Shown in pieces: positions 21,476-32,258 of a stretch of DNA of 64,000 nt. Location: assembly GCA_008360955.1 (NCBI GenBank), contig LUCM01001617.1:4270-68269 (forward strand). The letters run 5' to 3'. A model generated the notes under the pieces. The model was not told where the DNA came from. It did not search any database and worked only from the letters and a program-made list of their open reading frames with translations. The DNA is from Fasciolopsis buskii (Eukaryota > Platyhelminthes > Trematoda > Plagiorchiida > Fasciolidae). The number at the start of each line of letters is the position of its first letter. Position 1 is the stretch's first letter. The position numbers and the translations under genes were made by a program.

Positions 21476-22902
21476 TCGTTATCATCATCATCATCGTTCA
21501 GCGCTACACAGCAAGGCAAGCCTGACTAACCGCTCCCTTTTCCCCAGGTATGCAAGTTTCTATAAAAAAGACTGAATATCCAAGGAGAACAGGGAGTCGA
21601 CCTACACAGGCGGGAAACGGTAAGGTGGTGCCGCAGCCAACAACCGGAACACAGTCTAACTGTACAAACGCACGTGTTTTCAATCATTCTGATTCGATAG
21701 AAAATGACAACACGATCGCCACTGTTCACGGTTCACTGCAATATCCTTAAGTGCATCCAGCCAGCAAGCCGACTAGTCTCGGACCCCAACCACGAAGGCG
21801 TGAGACACCTACTCTACCTAACTTCGCTGTACATGTTCTCATCCCACCTTTCCATGTCATGTTGGTCTTCACATGCCTTCTTCCATTCCTTGGAAGAAAC
21901 ACAAAATAGGGCACGATATGGTAGACGACTGTTCGCCGTACGCAACACGTGATCCAACCAGCGTAGTCTAACAAGTTTCATACGCTGAAACAAGCTGTTC
22001 TCAGAAGTGGCACCCAATACCAGATCCCTAACCTCAATATTACTCACCCGGTCACTCCATCCAATCCTAGCTATACTACGGAGACATCCGTGGTCGAAAA
22101 CCTCCAACCGACGAACATCTCCCACACGCATACTCCATGTCTCGCAACCGTACAACAGAACTGAACACAGCGCACTGGGGCACAATACACACGACCTTTC
22201 AACATCAGTGAAATATCAGGCAGACGCCACAAGTGCTTCAGTCCAGCGTGAGCTGCTCGAGCCTTCGATATATGCGTGTTCACCTCCATTGCCGAGCTAC
22301 CATTGTTTGACACGCAGCTACCAAGGTAGGTGAAAATGGTCCACAGTCGCTATTTGTTCTCCATCCAGTATCAAGTTCGGCGCTGCTGCCGTCCAGTCCT
22401 GTAACGGCACTTTGCATTTTGAAGGTGCAAAGCACATGCCAAACCGAGCGACCGATCTCGAGGGTATGTATAGTGCACGTTGTACACGGTCTGCAGACTC
22501 GAACAGGCACACGACGTCGTCTGCGTAGTCCAGTTCACATAGATTCCCTCCATTTCCCAGTTCGACTCGTACATCCCGGAGATCTCCTGAAGCATCTTCC
22601 ATCACCTCGTCCAAGACGAAGTTGAACAGGATGGAGAGATCGGACGCCCTTGTCGAACACCGCTAGTCGTTTCGAATGAACTTGATAGCTCACCGTATAC
22701 CTAACGCGACCATAGGTATGCGAGTACAATGCTCGCAACAGGTTCACAAACTTCGTTGGCATACCCTTCCGGTGGAGAGCACTGAATATTGCCGGTTGAT
22801 CCACGGAGTCCAAAGCACCTTTGAAGTCGAGGAAGACTACGATCGTAGGGCGGCGGTGTGTGTGGCGCGTTTCGATTATCTGCCAGAGAGTGAATATCTG
22901 GT
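21476..22902 (-). mobile_element. RTE family 1, 3' half, ends at single N
   Basis: On the minus strand this runs from RT motif A downstream to the tail. The tail is TCATCATCATCATCG at 21,480-21,495 on the plus strand, followed by the 3' UTR. The C-terminal region is at 21,814-22,313 and YADD within 22,318-22,614. It breaks at GAATATCTGGT, where an N at 22,903 joins it to a second copy of its own 3' UTR. The segment 21,541-22,902 is a tandem near-duplicate of 22,904-24,260. A block at about 22,147-22,200 differs from the 14 and 23.5 kb copies but equals the plus-strand copy at 29.1 kb. Confidence 0.88.
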
Positions 22903-22903
22903 N
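22903..22903. other. Single-base assembly gap (N)
   Basis: One N lies exactly between tandem copies of a family 1 segment. The sequence after it restarts the 3' UTR block that began at 21,541. This is a contig join rather than a sequenced base. Confidence 0.98.
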
Positions 22904-23176
22904 TCCCCAGGTATGCAAGTTTCTATAAAAAAGACTGAATATCCAAGGAGAACAGGGAGTCGACCTACACAGGCGGGAAACGGTAAGGTGGTGCCGCAGC
23001 CAACAACCGGAACACAGTCTAACTGTACAAACGCACGTGTTTTCAATCATTCTGATTCGATAGAAAATGACAACACGATCGCCACTGTTCACGGTTCACT
23101 GCAATATCCTTAAGTGCATCCAGCCAGCAAGTCGACTAGTCTCGGACCCCAACCACGAAGGCGTGAGACACCTACT

Positions 23177-23671
23177 CTACCTAACTTCGCTGTACATGTT
23201 CTCATCCCACCTTTCCATGTCATGTTGGTCTTCACATGCCTTCTTCCATTCCTTGGAAGAAACACAAAATAGGGCACGATATGGTAGACGACTGTTCGCC
23301 GTACGCAACACGTGATCCAACCAGCGTAGTCTAACAAGTTTCATACGCTGAAACAAGCTGTTCTCAGAAGTGGCACCCAATACCAGATCCCTAACCTCAA
23401 TATTACTCACCCGGTCACTCCATCCAATCCTAGCTATACTACGGAGACATCCGTGGTCGAAAACCTCCAACCGACGAACATCTCCCACACGCATACTCCA
23501 TGTCTCGCAACGATACCACAGAACTGAATGCACTGCAGCAGAGTACACACGACCTTTCAACTTCAGTGAAATATCAGGCAGACGCCACAAGTGCTTCAGT
23601 CCAGCGTGAGCTGCTCGAGCCTTCGATATATGCGTGTTCACCTCCATTGCCGAGCTACCATTGTTTGACAC
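23177..23671 (-). pseudogene. RTE family 1 C-terminal domain ORF
   Basis: 164 codons, the same as 13,981-14,475 at the protein level, with the RCETWSMRVGDVRRL, FDHGCLRSIAR and LRWLDHVLRTANSRL segments. It is part of the polyprotein, not an independent gene. It is separated from the RT palm by a frame change. Confidence 0.8.
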
Positions 23672-23892
23672 GCAGCTACCAAGGTAGGTGAAAATGGTCC
23701 ACAGTCGCTATTTGTTCTCCATCCAGTATCAAGTTCGGCGCTGCTGCCGTCCAGTCCTGTAACGGCACTTTGCATTTTGAAGGTGCAAAGCACATGCCAA
23801 ACCGAGCGACCGATCTCGAGGGTATGTATAGTGCACGTTGTACACGGTCTGCAGACTCGAACAGGCACACGACGTCGTCTGCGTAGTCCAGT

Positions 23893-24786
23893 TCACATAG
23901 ATTCCCTCCATTTCCCAGTTCGACTCGTACATCCCGGAGATCTCCTGAAGCATCTTCCATCACCTCGTCCAAGACGAAGTTGAACAGGATGGAGAGATCG
24001 GACGCCCTTGTCGAACACCGCTAGTCGTTTCGAATGAACTTGATAGCTCACCGTATACCTAACGCGACCATAGGTATGCGAGTACAATGCTCGCAACAGG
24101 TTCACAAACTTCGTTGGCATACCCTTCCGGTGGAGAGCACTGAATATTGCCGGTTGATCCACGGAGTCCAAAGCACCTTTGAAGTCGAGGAAGACTACGA
24201 TCGTAGGGCGGCGGTGTGTGTGGCGCGTTTCGATTATCTGCCAGAGAGTGAATATCTGGTCGATGCAACCTCGACCTGGAGGGAATCCGGCCGGCTGTTC
24301 GCGGATATTACTCTCGCGAAGCGGTGTCAAACAGTGCAGCAATATCGAAACCAACACCTTATTAAATATCGGAATTAAACTAATCCCACGATGATTGCCA
24401 CACTCACTCCATGTGCCCTTCTTGAAGATGAGCACAATCAGTGACTCACCCCACGATAACGGAATACGTTCCTCGTTCCAAATATCATTAAGCAAGGAGG
24501 TAAGTGATTTCATCAGAGCTTCTCCACCCAATTTGAAAAGAACTGGGGGAAGGTCGTCGGGACCGGCTGCTTTTCCCCTCTTCAGAAGCCGAACATTCGA
24601 CTGCACTTTCACTTCCGTTAGGGAATCAAGTGACACCTCCCACTTCAGACGTCGGACTAAATACGTATGGCCACCTAAACTGATCCTTGAAATGCTCTGC
24701 CCAACGGTCCAGCCTTTGTTGTCTACCGTGAATGAGCTCTCCAGTCCTATCGCACACGACTTCACTAGCCGAAGTTCGCCGCCCAC
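23893..24786 (-). pseudogene. RTE family 1 RT, longest ORF of the window
   Basis: 297 codons. Before the RT there is linker sequence. Then come KRGKAAGPDDLPPVLFK (the GPDD box), LIVLIFKKG, NHRGISLIPIFNK, QPAGFPPGRGCIDQIF, and motif A as VVFLDFKGALDSVD. The frame then leaves the RT; the SGVRQG box and YADD lie in other frames (YADD in 23,676-23,972), so at least two frameshifts are needed to read it through. The initial Met is not the true start. It would copy element RNA into DNA at the target if intact. Confidence 0.88.
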
Positions 24787-25130
24787 CGCTGTCGCGTATA
24801 AGCTTAAACAGCCTTCGACTGCTACCTCAAGGGGCCGCTTCCTCCATATCTTCGGCTACCTTAACCCACCAGTTTTCGCGGCCATTCCTAAGGCTTATCG
24901 TCAACTAACGCTGCAACTGCCGACGCATCTTATTCACTTCCTTGTAGTTAGGGAGCCAGCTTTCTTGCTCCATTAGACCCAGTGTCCTTGATGAACACTA
25001 GATCTAGGACCACAGGCGAAATCTGCTGTCAAACGCATTGCCTGCTTAATTTGATCCCACTGATCGTCTATATTGTTGTTTGTCGGAGTTCTTAGTTCCT
25101 CGGACCTATGCCCATTGACCTTGCAGATAT

Positions 25131-26040
25131 GACTGAATCTTGGTTCTGGGATGAGCTATCGTGTGTAGTTCGTTGGTTCGTGGAAGCATGCGGTCCGTCA
25201 TACCACGTTAAGATGCAGTCTTGCTGTGACGGACGGCCTCATTACGAGCTGCTTGAAAGCAGAGCGCCATCTGTCGCCAGTGACCGGTAGATCCGAGATT
25301 GGAACCTCCGACTCGTTCCGTGACAAACTCTTGATCACCGTCGATGCCAAATCCACCACTCAGCGAATTCTTACCGATGGCGCGGCAGCATGCTGGATTG
25401 TCACTTACTACCTTCAGTGCAATCATGCATCAGTCTGCGCTACTACATGCTTGCCATTTCGGGGCTTTAGGTGCTTGAGCTAGCCTCCACTAAATGTCAA
25501 CAATCTGAGCAACCCCTTAGTGAGAGAAGCTCATTGTACTACGCTGGTCCGGACATTGGAATCTGCCACTGCGCCTGATATTGATGGAAGCTGGGGACAC
25601 CTGGAATAAGCCTCACTAAAAGTTGGCATGGCTAATTGTAGTACACACAGGGGTTGGGTTCATCCGATCTATTTGCCGTTAATTGCTAATCGTCAACTAA
25701 TTCCTGCTGCTGCAAGCACGACATGAACTGTAATCGCGTCTGAAGGATAGTCCAGACCGTTAGACCTGATGATCAGAATATGCCATCGAGATGGAAGCAC
25801 CTTCCGTTTCTGACAACTATATAAAGCTCTTTCAAATCGTTAGTGCTACTAAACTGCAAAATTGGTGTTTCAGCAAAACGATTCACGAAGCTGATGGAGC
25901 ATGAATAATCCACTTGTCGCGTAGACTGTTTAATTGGTTCATTAAGCACTTCTACACTCCATATGCAGTCAGTATCAAGCGGCTCACTTACAGAAGCGAA
26001 AACTCAAAAAGAACTCCAAATCTTCAAGGGACATTATTGC
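25131..26040. other. No recognisable gene or repeat
   Basis: Short plus-strand ORFs at 25,108-25,290 and 25,226-25,483 have no known motif. Nothing else is recognised. Confidence 0.5.
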
Positions 26041-26155
26041 CATCCCTTAGCGTTAAACAGCAAAGCAAGCCTCACTGACCGTTATTCTTTCCCCAGTGAT
26101 CTGTGTTTCTATAAAATGAGCGGATATCCAAGTCGACCACCGATATCAACGTAGT
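26041..26155 (-). mobile_element. RTE family 1, 3' end fragment
   Basis: The plus strand shows the reversed 3' end: TTAGCGTTAAACAGCAAAGC, AGCCTCACTGACCG, a CCCCAG block and TTTCTATAAAA. It ends after CCAAGTCGACC. The trinucleotide tail is lost. It abuts a plus-strand copy, giving a junction in which opposite-strand pieces of the same family meet. Confidence 0.78.
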
Positions 26156-26159
26156 ATCA

Positions 26160-26750
26160 CTAGGACTGGACGGAGTGGCAGGGTTAAAAACGTGGAGGTT
26201 AGGAATCTAACATTAGTTGTCAAATTTGAGAATACCTTATTTCGGCGTGTGAAACTTAGTAGAATACGATGGTTGGGTCACGTGTTGCGTATGACGAACA
26301 GTCGTCCACCATGTCGTGTCTTATTCTGTTCCTCCCAGTGAATAGAAGAAGCCATCTGGAGGACAACAGATGACGTGGCAACGCGGGATGAGAAAATGTA
26401 CAGCTAACTTGGGTAAAATGGGTATCCCATGTCTTCGTGGTTGGGGTCCGAAAGACTCGTCAACTAGCTGGTTGGAGACACTGAAGGATATGGCAGTAAA
26501 ACGTGAACAGTGGCTACAGTGCTGTCATTTTCTATCGAATCAGAATGATTGAAAACACGTGCGTTTGTACAGTTAGACTGTGTTTCGGTTGTTGGCTGCA
26601 GCAGCATCTTATCGTTTCCCGCCTGTGTAGGTCGACTCCCTGTTCTCCTTGGATATTCAGTCTTTTTTATAGAAACTTGCATACCTGGGGAAAAGGGAGC
26701 GGTTAGTCAGGCTTGCCTTGCTGTGTAGCGCTGAACGATGATGATGATGT
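26160..26750 (+). mobile_element. RTE family 1, C-terminus, 3' UTR and tail
   Basis: On the plus strand a decayed C-terminal region (ATGGTTGGGTCACGTGTTGC codes for the WLGHVL box) is followed by the open stretch 26,370-26,552 with MTWQRGMRKCTANLGKMG, LRGWGPKDSSTSWLETLKDM and QWLQCCHFLS. This is the best preserved end of the protein in the window. The 3' UTR then ends in GCGCTGAACGATGATGATGA at about 26,728-26,748. RT is absent, so this is a typical 5'-truncated insertion. Confidence 0.85.
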
Positions 26751-26994
26751 AGTTCAACAGAACTGGAGAAAGTGGACAAAATGGTCTCACAACTGGAAAA
26801 TTATAAATTTCGAAAGACCTGTTCCGTACATTCGTACCCGTGCAGTAATGAAACGATACTGGTCTATTCAGCGCACCGTAAGCTTCTATCAATTCCTGCG
26901 AGGAATTGAGAATGGCTAATTCAAAAAACGGCGCTAAAAACAATGAATCATTCTGTTGTGTGCTGGAACTTGTAATGGTGTTCCGAAGCAATTG

Positions 26995-27010
26995 ATATAT
27001 ATACATATAC

Positions 27011-27043
<33 letters not shown>

Positions 27044-27191
27044 NNNNNNNNNNNNNNNNNNNNNNNNNNNNNNNNNNNNNNNNNNNNNNNNNNNNNNNNN
27101 NNNNNNNNNNNNNNNNNNNNNNNNNNNNNNNNNNNNNNNNNNNNNNNNNNNNNNNNNNNNNNNNNATATATATATATATATATATATATAT
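26995..27191. repeat. (TA)n microsatellite containing an assembly gap
   Basis: TA-rich sequence (starting TATATATACATATACATATA) on both sides of a run of N at 27,044-27,165. The true length of the tract is unknown. Open frames made of alternating Ile-Tyr across it are meaningless. Confidence 0.97.
27044..27165. other. Assembly gap, 122 N
   Basis: A run of 122 N inside a (TA)n tract, so the assembler stopped in the microsatellite. What lies to the right is joined by scaffolding, which matters for the duplication that begins about 110 bases later. Confidence 0.99.
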
Positions 27192-27235
27192 AAGCAGCAA
27201 GTAGTATCTGGATGCGTGAACAAAATTTGCCCAGG

Positions 27236-27280
27236 AGCACACGACCGGTTTCGCAGTTATTGTCGCTCGTCAGGTATGCC
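27236..27280 (-). ncRNA. Type I hammerhead ribozyme (candidate)
   Basis: Read on the minus strand from 27,280 down. The stem I 5' strand is GGCATAC (27,280-27,274). The core box is CTGACGA (27,273-27,267). Stem II with its loop is 27,266-27,253, closed by G-C, C-G and G-U. GAAA is 27,252-27,249. Then comes a minimal stem III (A-U and C-G pairs) with a two-base CG loop, and the cleavage triplet GTC (27,245-27,243). The stem I 3' strand GTGTGCT (27,242-27,236) pairs with all seven bases of the 5' strand, two as G-U. Every invariant core position is present. Minimal hammerheads of this form are known from Penelope-like elements. Stem II is weak. The predicted cut is between 27,243 and 27,242. 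Confidence 0.72.
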
Positions 27281-28936
27281 TACCCGGTGCTCTCTTGTCC
27301 AAACATCCACATACTTGTACAGATTCGATTCTGGTGAGAAATATCAATTCGGAGTGTGGTATTTGTAAGTTGACCGTGAGCCTGAAAAATGACCGCGAGC
27401 AGTGGTGGATAGAGAACTCAGCGGCTCTTGGAAATGATCGTGATCACTACTGATTACAAGTTCCGGTTCATGAGTAATGCACGCTGTACCATGCTGCACT
27501 CAATTGTTCTTTGGTTGCAAGACATGGAGTTTGAATCGAGGATTTTCATCGCCCGGCGATTTTGATCATCGTTGTTTGCCCATTATCGCCGGGATTAGAT
27601 GCAGCGACCACTTGAGCCATGTGCAGGTACTGGTTAGCGCGTCAGAGTTTGTCACGGCGTGCTGAGCTCAGTAGACTTTCCTGACGGGGCCATCTGTCGC
27701 ATGTAACGAACACTCGTCTACCACACAGTGCTCTACTTCTCGTTCCTCGCCCAAAGTTGGGAAAGCCACACGGATGTCAAGAGATGGAGTAGCAACGTGG
27801 AATGAGAAAATGAACAGTCAACTTACCTAAAGTTCGTGTACAGTCTTTCGGCTTTTGGAGCACAAAGGAACAGCTGGCTGGAGACATTGGAGAATACGAC
27901 AGCAAATGATGAATGGTGGCGATTTTGTCGTCATTTCCGTCGGACCGCAATTGTTAGAAAACAGCAGGACAAGACCCACTAATTCATTTCATTCTTCCAG
28001 GGCTACACATTGTTATGGCAGGCATGAGTATTCAAGGGGGACAGGGAGTGAACTTACAGAGGGCGAGAAAAGTAAAGGAATGCCGCAGCAGGTCTAACCG
28101 CACAGACAATTTCAATCATTCTGATTCGACAGGAAATGAAACACGGTCGCCATTGATCGCGGTTCATTGCCATATCCCTCAGTTTCTAACCAGCTGGTTC
28201 ACGGGTCTTCCGGACTCCACCACGAAGACGTGGGATACCCACTTCAGCTACGTTCGCTATGCATTTTTTCATTCCAAATTGCCATGTCATCATCTGCCAC
28301 GTGGCTTTCTCAACTTTGAGGAACGTACGGGAAATAAGTAGACGAGTGTTCGCCATACGCAACGCGTGATCCAACCAGCGTAGACTGCTAAGCTTCGTAT
28401 GCTGAGATAAAGCGTTCTCAGAACAAGCACGGAATACAAGATTCCTAAACTGTATATCACCCACGCGGTCACTTTATCAAACCCTTGCGATGCTACGTAG
28501 ACATCGGTGATCGAGAACCTCCAAGGAACATGTAACTCTGGGGAAAAAACACCGGTCAGTGAGACTTGCCTTGTTGTTTAACGCTGAATGATGATGATGA
28601 AGCGACGAACATCTTCGGCCACACAAACTCCGCGTCTCTCAACCACAAAACAGAACTGAGCACGCCGCAGCATAGCAAACGCGACCTCTCGACTTCAGTG
28701 AAGTATCAAGCCGTTGCCATAAGTTGTTCAGCCAAGCATACGCTACTCGAGCCTTGGATATACTCGTGCACATCGCTACTGCCGTACTACTATCCTTCGT
28801 CACGCATATGCCGGGGTAGGTGACACGGTCCACAGTCGTTTTTCTTCTTCATCCAGCACGAATTTCGATACTACTGTTGTTTAGTCTTGTAACAGTACTT
28901 AACACTTTGAAGGTGCAAAGCGCATGCTGGATGGAG
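27277..28936. repeat. Segmental duplication, copy 2 (partner 1-1,648)
   Basis: Nearly identical to 1-1,648, including the same broken RTE pieces: plus C-terminal relic about 27,441-27,941, minus 3' piece about 28,011-28,536, plus tail about 28,538-28,601, minus C-terminal/RT piece about 28,603-28,930. Twelve extra bases follow ATGCCGGGGT near 28,816. On the right, after GGATGGAG, it joins a plus-strand family 1 copy, whereas copy 1 continues into an old minus copy. Confidence 0.93.
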
Positions 28937-29731
28937 AGGAAGTAATGACTGTGGACCGTTTCACCTACCTTCGTAGCTGCGTATCTAACGATGGTAGCTC
29001 GGCAATGGAGGTGAACACGCGTATATCCAAGGCTCGTGCAGCTTACGCTGGACTGAAGCACTTGTGGCGTCTGCCTGATATTTCACTGATGTTGAAAGGT
29101 CGTGTGTATTGTGCCCCAGTGCGCTGTGTTCAGTTCTGTTGTACGGTTGCGAGACATGGAGTATGCGTGTGGGAGATGTTCGTCGGTTGGAGGTTTTCGA
29201 CCACGGATGTCTCCGTAGTATAGCTAGGATTGGATGGAGTGACCGGGTGAGTAATATTGAGGTTAGGGATCTGGTATTGGGTGCCACTTCTGAGAACAGC
29301 TTGTTTCAGCGTATGAAACTTGTTAGACTACGCTGGTTGGGTCACGTGTTGCGTACGGCGAACAGTCGTCTACCATATCGTGCCCTATTTTGTGTTTCTT
29401 CCAAGGAATGGAAGAAGGCATGTGAAGACCAACATGACATGGAAAGGTGGGATGAGAACATGTACAGCGAAGTTAGGTAGAGTAGGTGTCTCACGCCTTC
29501 GTGGTTGGGGTCCGAGACTAGTCGACTTGCTGGCTGGATGCACTTAAGGATATTGCAGTGAACCGTGAACAGTGGCGATCGTGTTGTCATTTTCTATCGA
29601 ATCAGAATGATTGAAAACACGTGCGTTTGTACAGTTAGACTGTGTTCCGGTTGTTGGCTGCGGCACCATCTTACCGTTTCCCGCCTGTGTAGGTGGACTC
29701 CCTGTAACGCTGAACGATGATTATGATGATC
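28921..29731 (+). mobile_element. RTE family 1, C-terminus, 3' UTR and tail
   Basis: Starts at the element position encoding MLDGEEVMTVDRFTYL, just after the RT palm, and runs through the C-terminal region (28,924-29,223 and 29,109-29,480, with YGCETWSMRVGDVRRL and LRWLGHVLRTANSRL), a frame change, the LRGWGPRLVDLL segment, and a partial 3' UTR. It ends in AACGCTGAACGATGATTATG at about 29,705-29,724. It is nearly identical to the reverse complement of 21.55-22.32 kb, including the divergent block, so these two are sister copies. The long central part of the 3' UTR is deleted just before the tail. Confidence 0.85.
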
Positions 29732-29732
29732 G

Positions 29733-31075
29733 GAATTAAGGTAATTCTACAACGATTGCTACATCCACTCCGTGTGCCCTTCTTGAGGATGGGTACAACC
29801 AGCGATACACTCTACGATAACGGGATACGCTCCTCGTTCCAAATATCACAAAGCAAATTGATTTCCACAAGGTTTTTTCCACCCAGTTCGAAAAGAACAG
29901 GAGGAAGCCCGTGGAGACTGGCCGCTCTTTCCCTCTTCAGCAGTCGAATATCTGACCCTAATTTCACTTCCGTTGAGGATTCAAGAAACACTTACTAAGG
30001 TTTTCCATCTACAGTGATCAAACTAACTATAGAAACGTAGGACGGCCGATTAAATTGTTCAGTCCAGTGATCGAATCGTTGCTGTTTATGATGAATGGCC
30101 CATCGTACAGGATTCCACTAACCGAAGTTCGCCGCCCACCGGTATCACGTATAAGCTTAAACAGCCTTCGACTGCTACCTCAAGGGGCCGCTTCCTCCAT
30201 ATCTTCGGCTACCTTAACCCACCAGTTTTCGCGGCCATTCCTAAGGTCTATCGTCAACTGACACTGCAACTGTCGACGCATCTTGTTCACTTCCTTGCAA
30301 TTAGGCACCTGGCGGTCTAGCTCCATTAGACCCAGCGACCCTTGCGAGATCCAATGTCTTTGATGAATGCTCGGTCTAAGACCACAGGCGAAATCTGCTG
30401 TCAAATGCATCGCCTGCTTAATTTGATTCCACTGATTGGCTAATTTGTTGCTTCTCGGAGCTCTTAGTTCCTCGGACAGTTTCCGTTCATAACTTTTGCG
30501 AACCGCTGAATCAGACAGACGTTCGACGTCCAATCTTGCTTGTGACCTGCGTTCAGCCGAAACAAAAATCGCGTAAAAACCAACGCATGGTCCGATTCGA
30601 TGTACTTGTTCCAGTACGACCTACAATTCTGGAAAAAACCGTGCCAACGGTAGCCTCGTGCAATATGGTCGATATGGCTTAGACTACTTGAGCGCCATGT
30701 CGCTTTGCGATACGAATTGAGTCGGTTTGCGCTGGCCAAGAAAAAAAAGATTATCTACACAAAACTGAAGTCTGTCCACGCGATGTGTTTGCTGAGCATG
30801 CAAGGTGCAACACCCACCTGAAAGGACGTCCGATGCACTAAGTTCCCCAACTTGTTTATTAAAATCGCTTGCTGACACTACAGTATCAGAGTTTTTGGTC
30901 TTCCGAACACGACTGACGAGTTCACCATAAAACACATCTTTTTCCGTGTCGGTGCTAAAGCCTGTTAGGGCGTATGTCGAGGTGACAAATAAACTGCGTT
31001 TAACACAACTATCCTTTCATGCCTCTATTTATCACTGCAGCATTACGGTGCATAAACGCCTGGAAGGTCAATGGG
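29733..31075 (-). mobile_element. RTE family 1, EN to RT N-terminus
   Basis: On the minus strand EN comes first: 30,684-30,935 encodes NSDTVVSASDFNKQVGEL, a degraded GDFNAQVG box with Ser-Asp-Phe-Asn. A linker with the TLLTSR-type region follows (30,180-30,533 open), then the RT start at about 30,000-29,735. It is cut off before RT motif A. At its 5' end it meets the 5' end of a plus-strand copy. It contains many stops. Confidence 0.8.
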
Positions 31076-31496
31076 CATAGGCCTGACGAAGTAGTCTTCT
31101 GAGCCTCCCAGTCGGGAGTTGATCCGAATTAGCAGCTCAATCGAGAAAAAACGAGTGGAAGAATAATTGATCCAAGCAGATGGGCTCCCACTCAGCTATG
31201 CCCCGCTGCCATGCGGTCAGGTTCTTGTCAGAACCAAAGGCTTTGGTCGAGAACCCTAATCGTTCTTCTGCTTAGCGGCTGGACTCCCTAGCAGTACCCG
31301 TCCATTATTCCCCATGAGTCACATGAGTTACACGTCTACAAATAATTCCATACTGCATCGGTCGTCGCGCAGGATAATCAGGACCGCGCCGCCCATTGCA
31401 TCGAGCGCAGGTGGGGTGGGTAGTGATAAGTATGCTACAGCTTAGAGTTCCCTCCCTTTTGTTCGACCTGTCTCCCTTATCTCCAAACCAATCTCT

Positions 31497-32258
31497 TTGC
31501 TCCTTCTGTCCACCCATAGTGTCCCCACTGATCACACGCCCGATACTCGCAACGGTTTATTGTCAAGTAGTGTAGTAGGTGGGTTTCAGTCTGTTAGCTC
31601 ATATGTTCTCAAACCTCGTCAGCCTCTGAATCTCGGTTCCTTCAATGTGCGCACTTTAATGCAGGCTGGCCAACAGGCGTGTTTGGCTCTGACAGAGGAC
31701 TTACTTTCGATTGATGTCTGCTGCGTGAGTGAAAAACGAACTGAGGATTCGAGTAGAGTATTTCAGCTAACTGCGCCGGACGTCTCGTCAAGATATTTCC
31801 TTTGCACTTCAGGAGACGAAGCAGCTCAAGCTGTGGGTCAACGTGGTGTAGGAATAGTCTTGAGTGAGAAGGCTGAAGCAGCCCTTTTAGATTGGATCCC
31901 AGTCAACAGTCGCTTGTGCGCCTTGAGACTGCAGGTATCAGTCGGCGTCCGGAAGGATAGTTGTGTTAAGCGCATTTTATTTGTTATCTCGGGATACGCT
32001 CCAACAGACTGCAGCACTGACATGGAGAAAGACGAGTTTTTCGATGACCTCGTCACCTTTGTTGTCCAGTCCTGCAACAACACTTTGCACTTTAAAGGTG
32101 CTAGATTTGACAATGTTCCGTCGTTTGACACTGGTTCGCTAAAGGGACGTCCGCGAACAACAGGATGCATTTCGTTTAGGTCGAGGTTGCATCGACCACC
32201 TTTCCATTGTTCGGCAGTTACTCGAAACGCCACATACCCTGCTGCCCTTCGGTCATAG
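31497..32258 (+). pseudogene. RTE family 1 endonuclease ORF
   Basis: 253 codons, the best preserved EN of the window. Residues about 37-55 carry PLNLGSFNVRTLMQAGQQA, the N-terminal EN motif. GQRGVGIVLSEKAEAA, LLDWIPVNSRLCALRL and ISGYAPTDCSTDMEKDEFFDD follow. EN sequence ends near residue 187 (VTF). The remaining codons come from the inverted 41-base piece and out-of-frame RT, so the GDFN and SDH boxes are missing. The Met lies in the probable 5' UTR and the true start may be later. Confidence 0.82.

Larger units (their letters stand above)
22904..25130 (-). mobile_element. RTE family 1, 3' UTR to EN-RT linker
   Basis: On the minus strand this holds the linker (25,130-24,700), the best preserved RT of the window (24,786-23,676), the C-terminal region (23,671-23,177) and the 3' UTR down to 22,904. 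The tail is missing because the N join cuts it. The stretch 23,016-24,464 is nearly identical to 13,820-15,268. No EN is present; beyond 25,130 the sequence is unrelated. Confidence 0.88.

Noticed and set aside
26707..27242. Long open frames across the N gap
   Set aside because: They consist of Ile-Tyr repeats from (TA)n and unknown residues; no gene.
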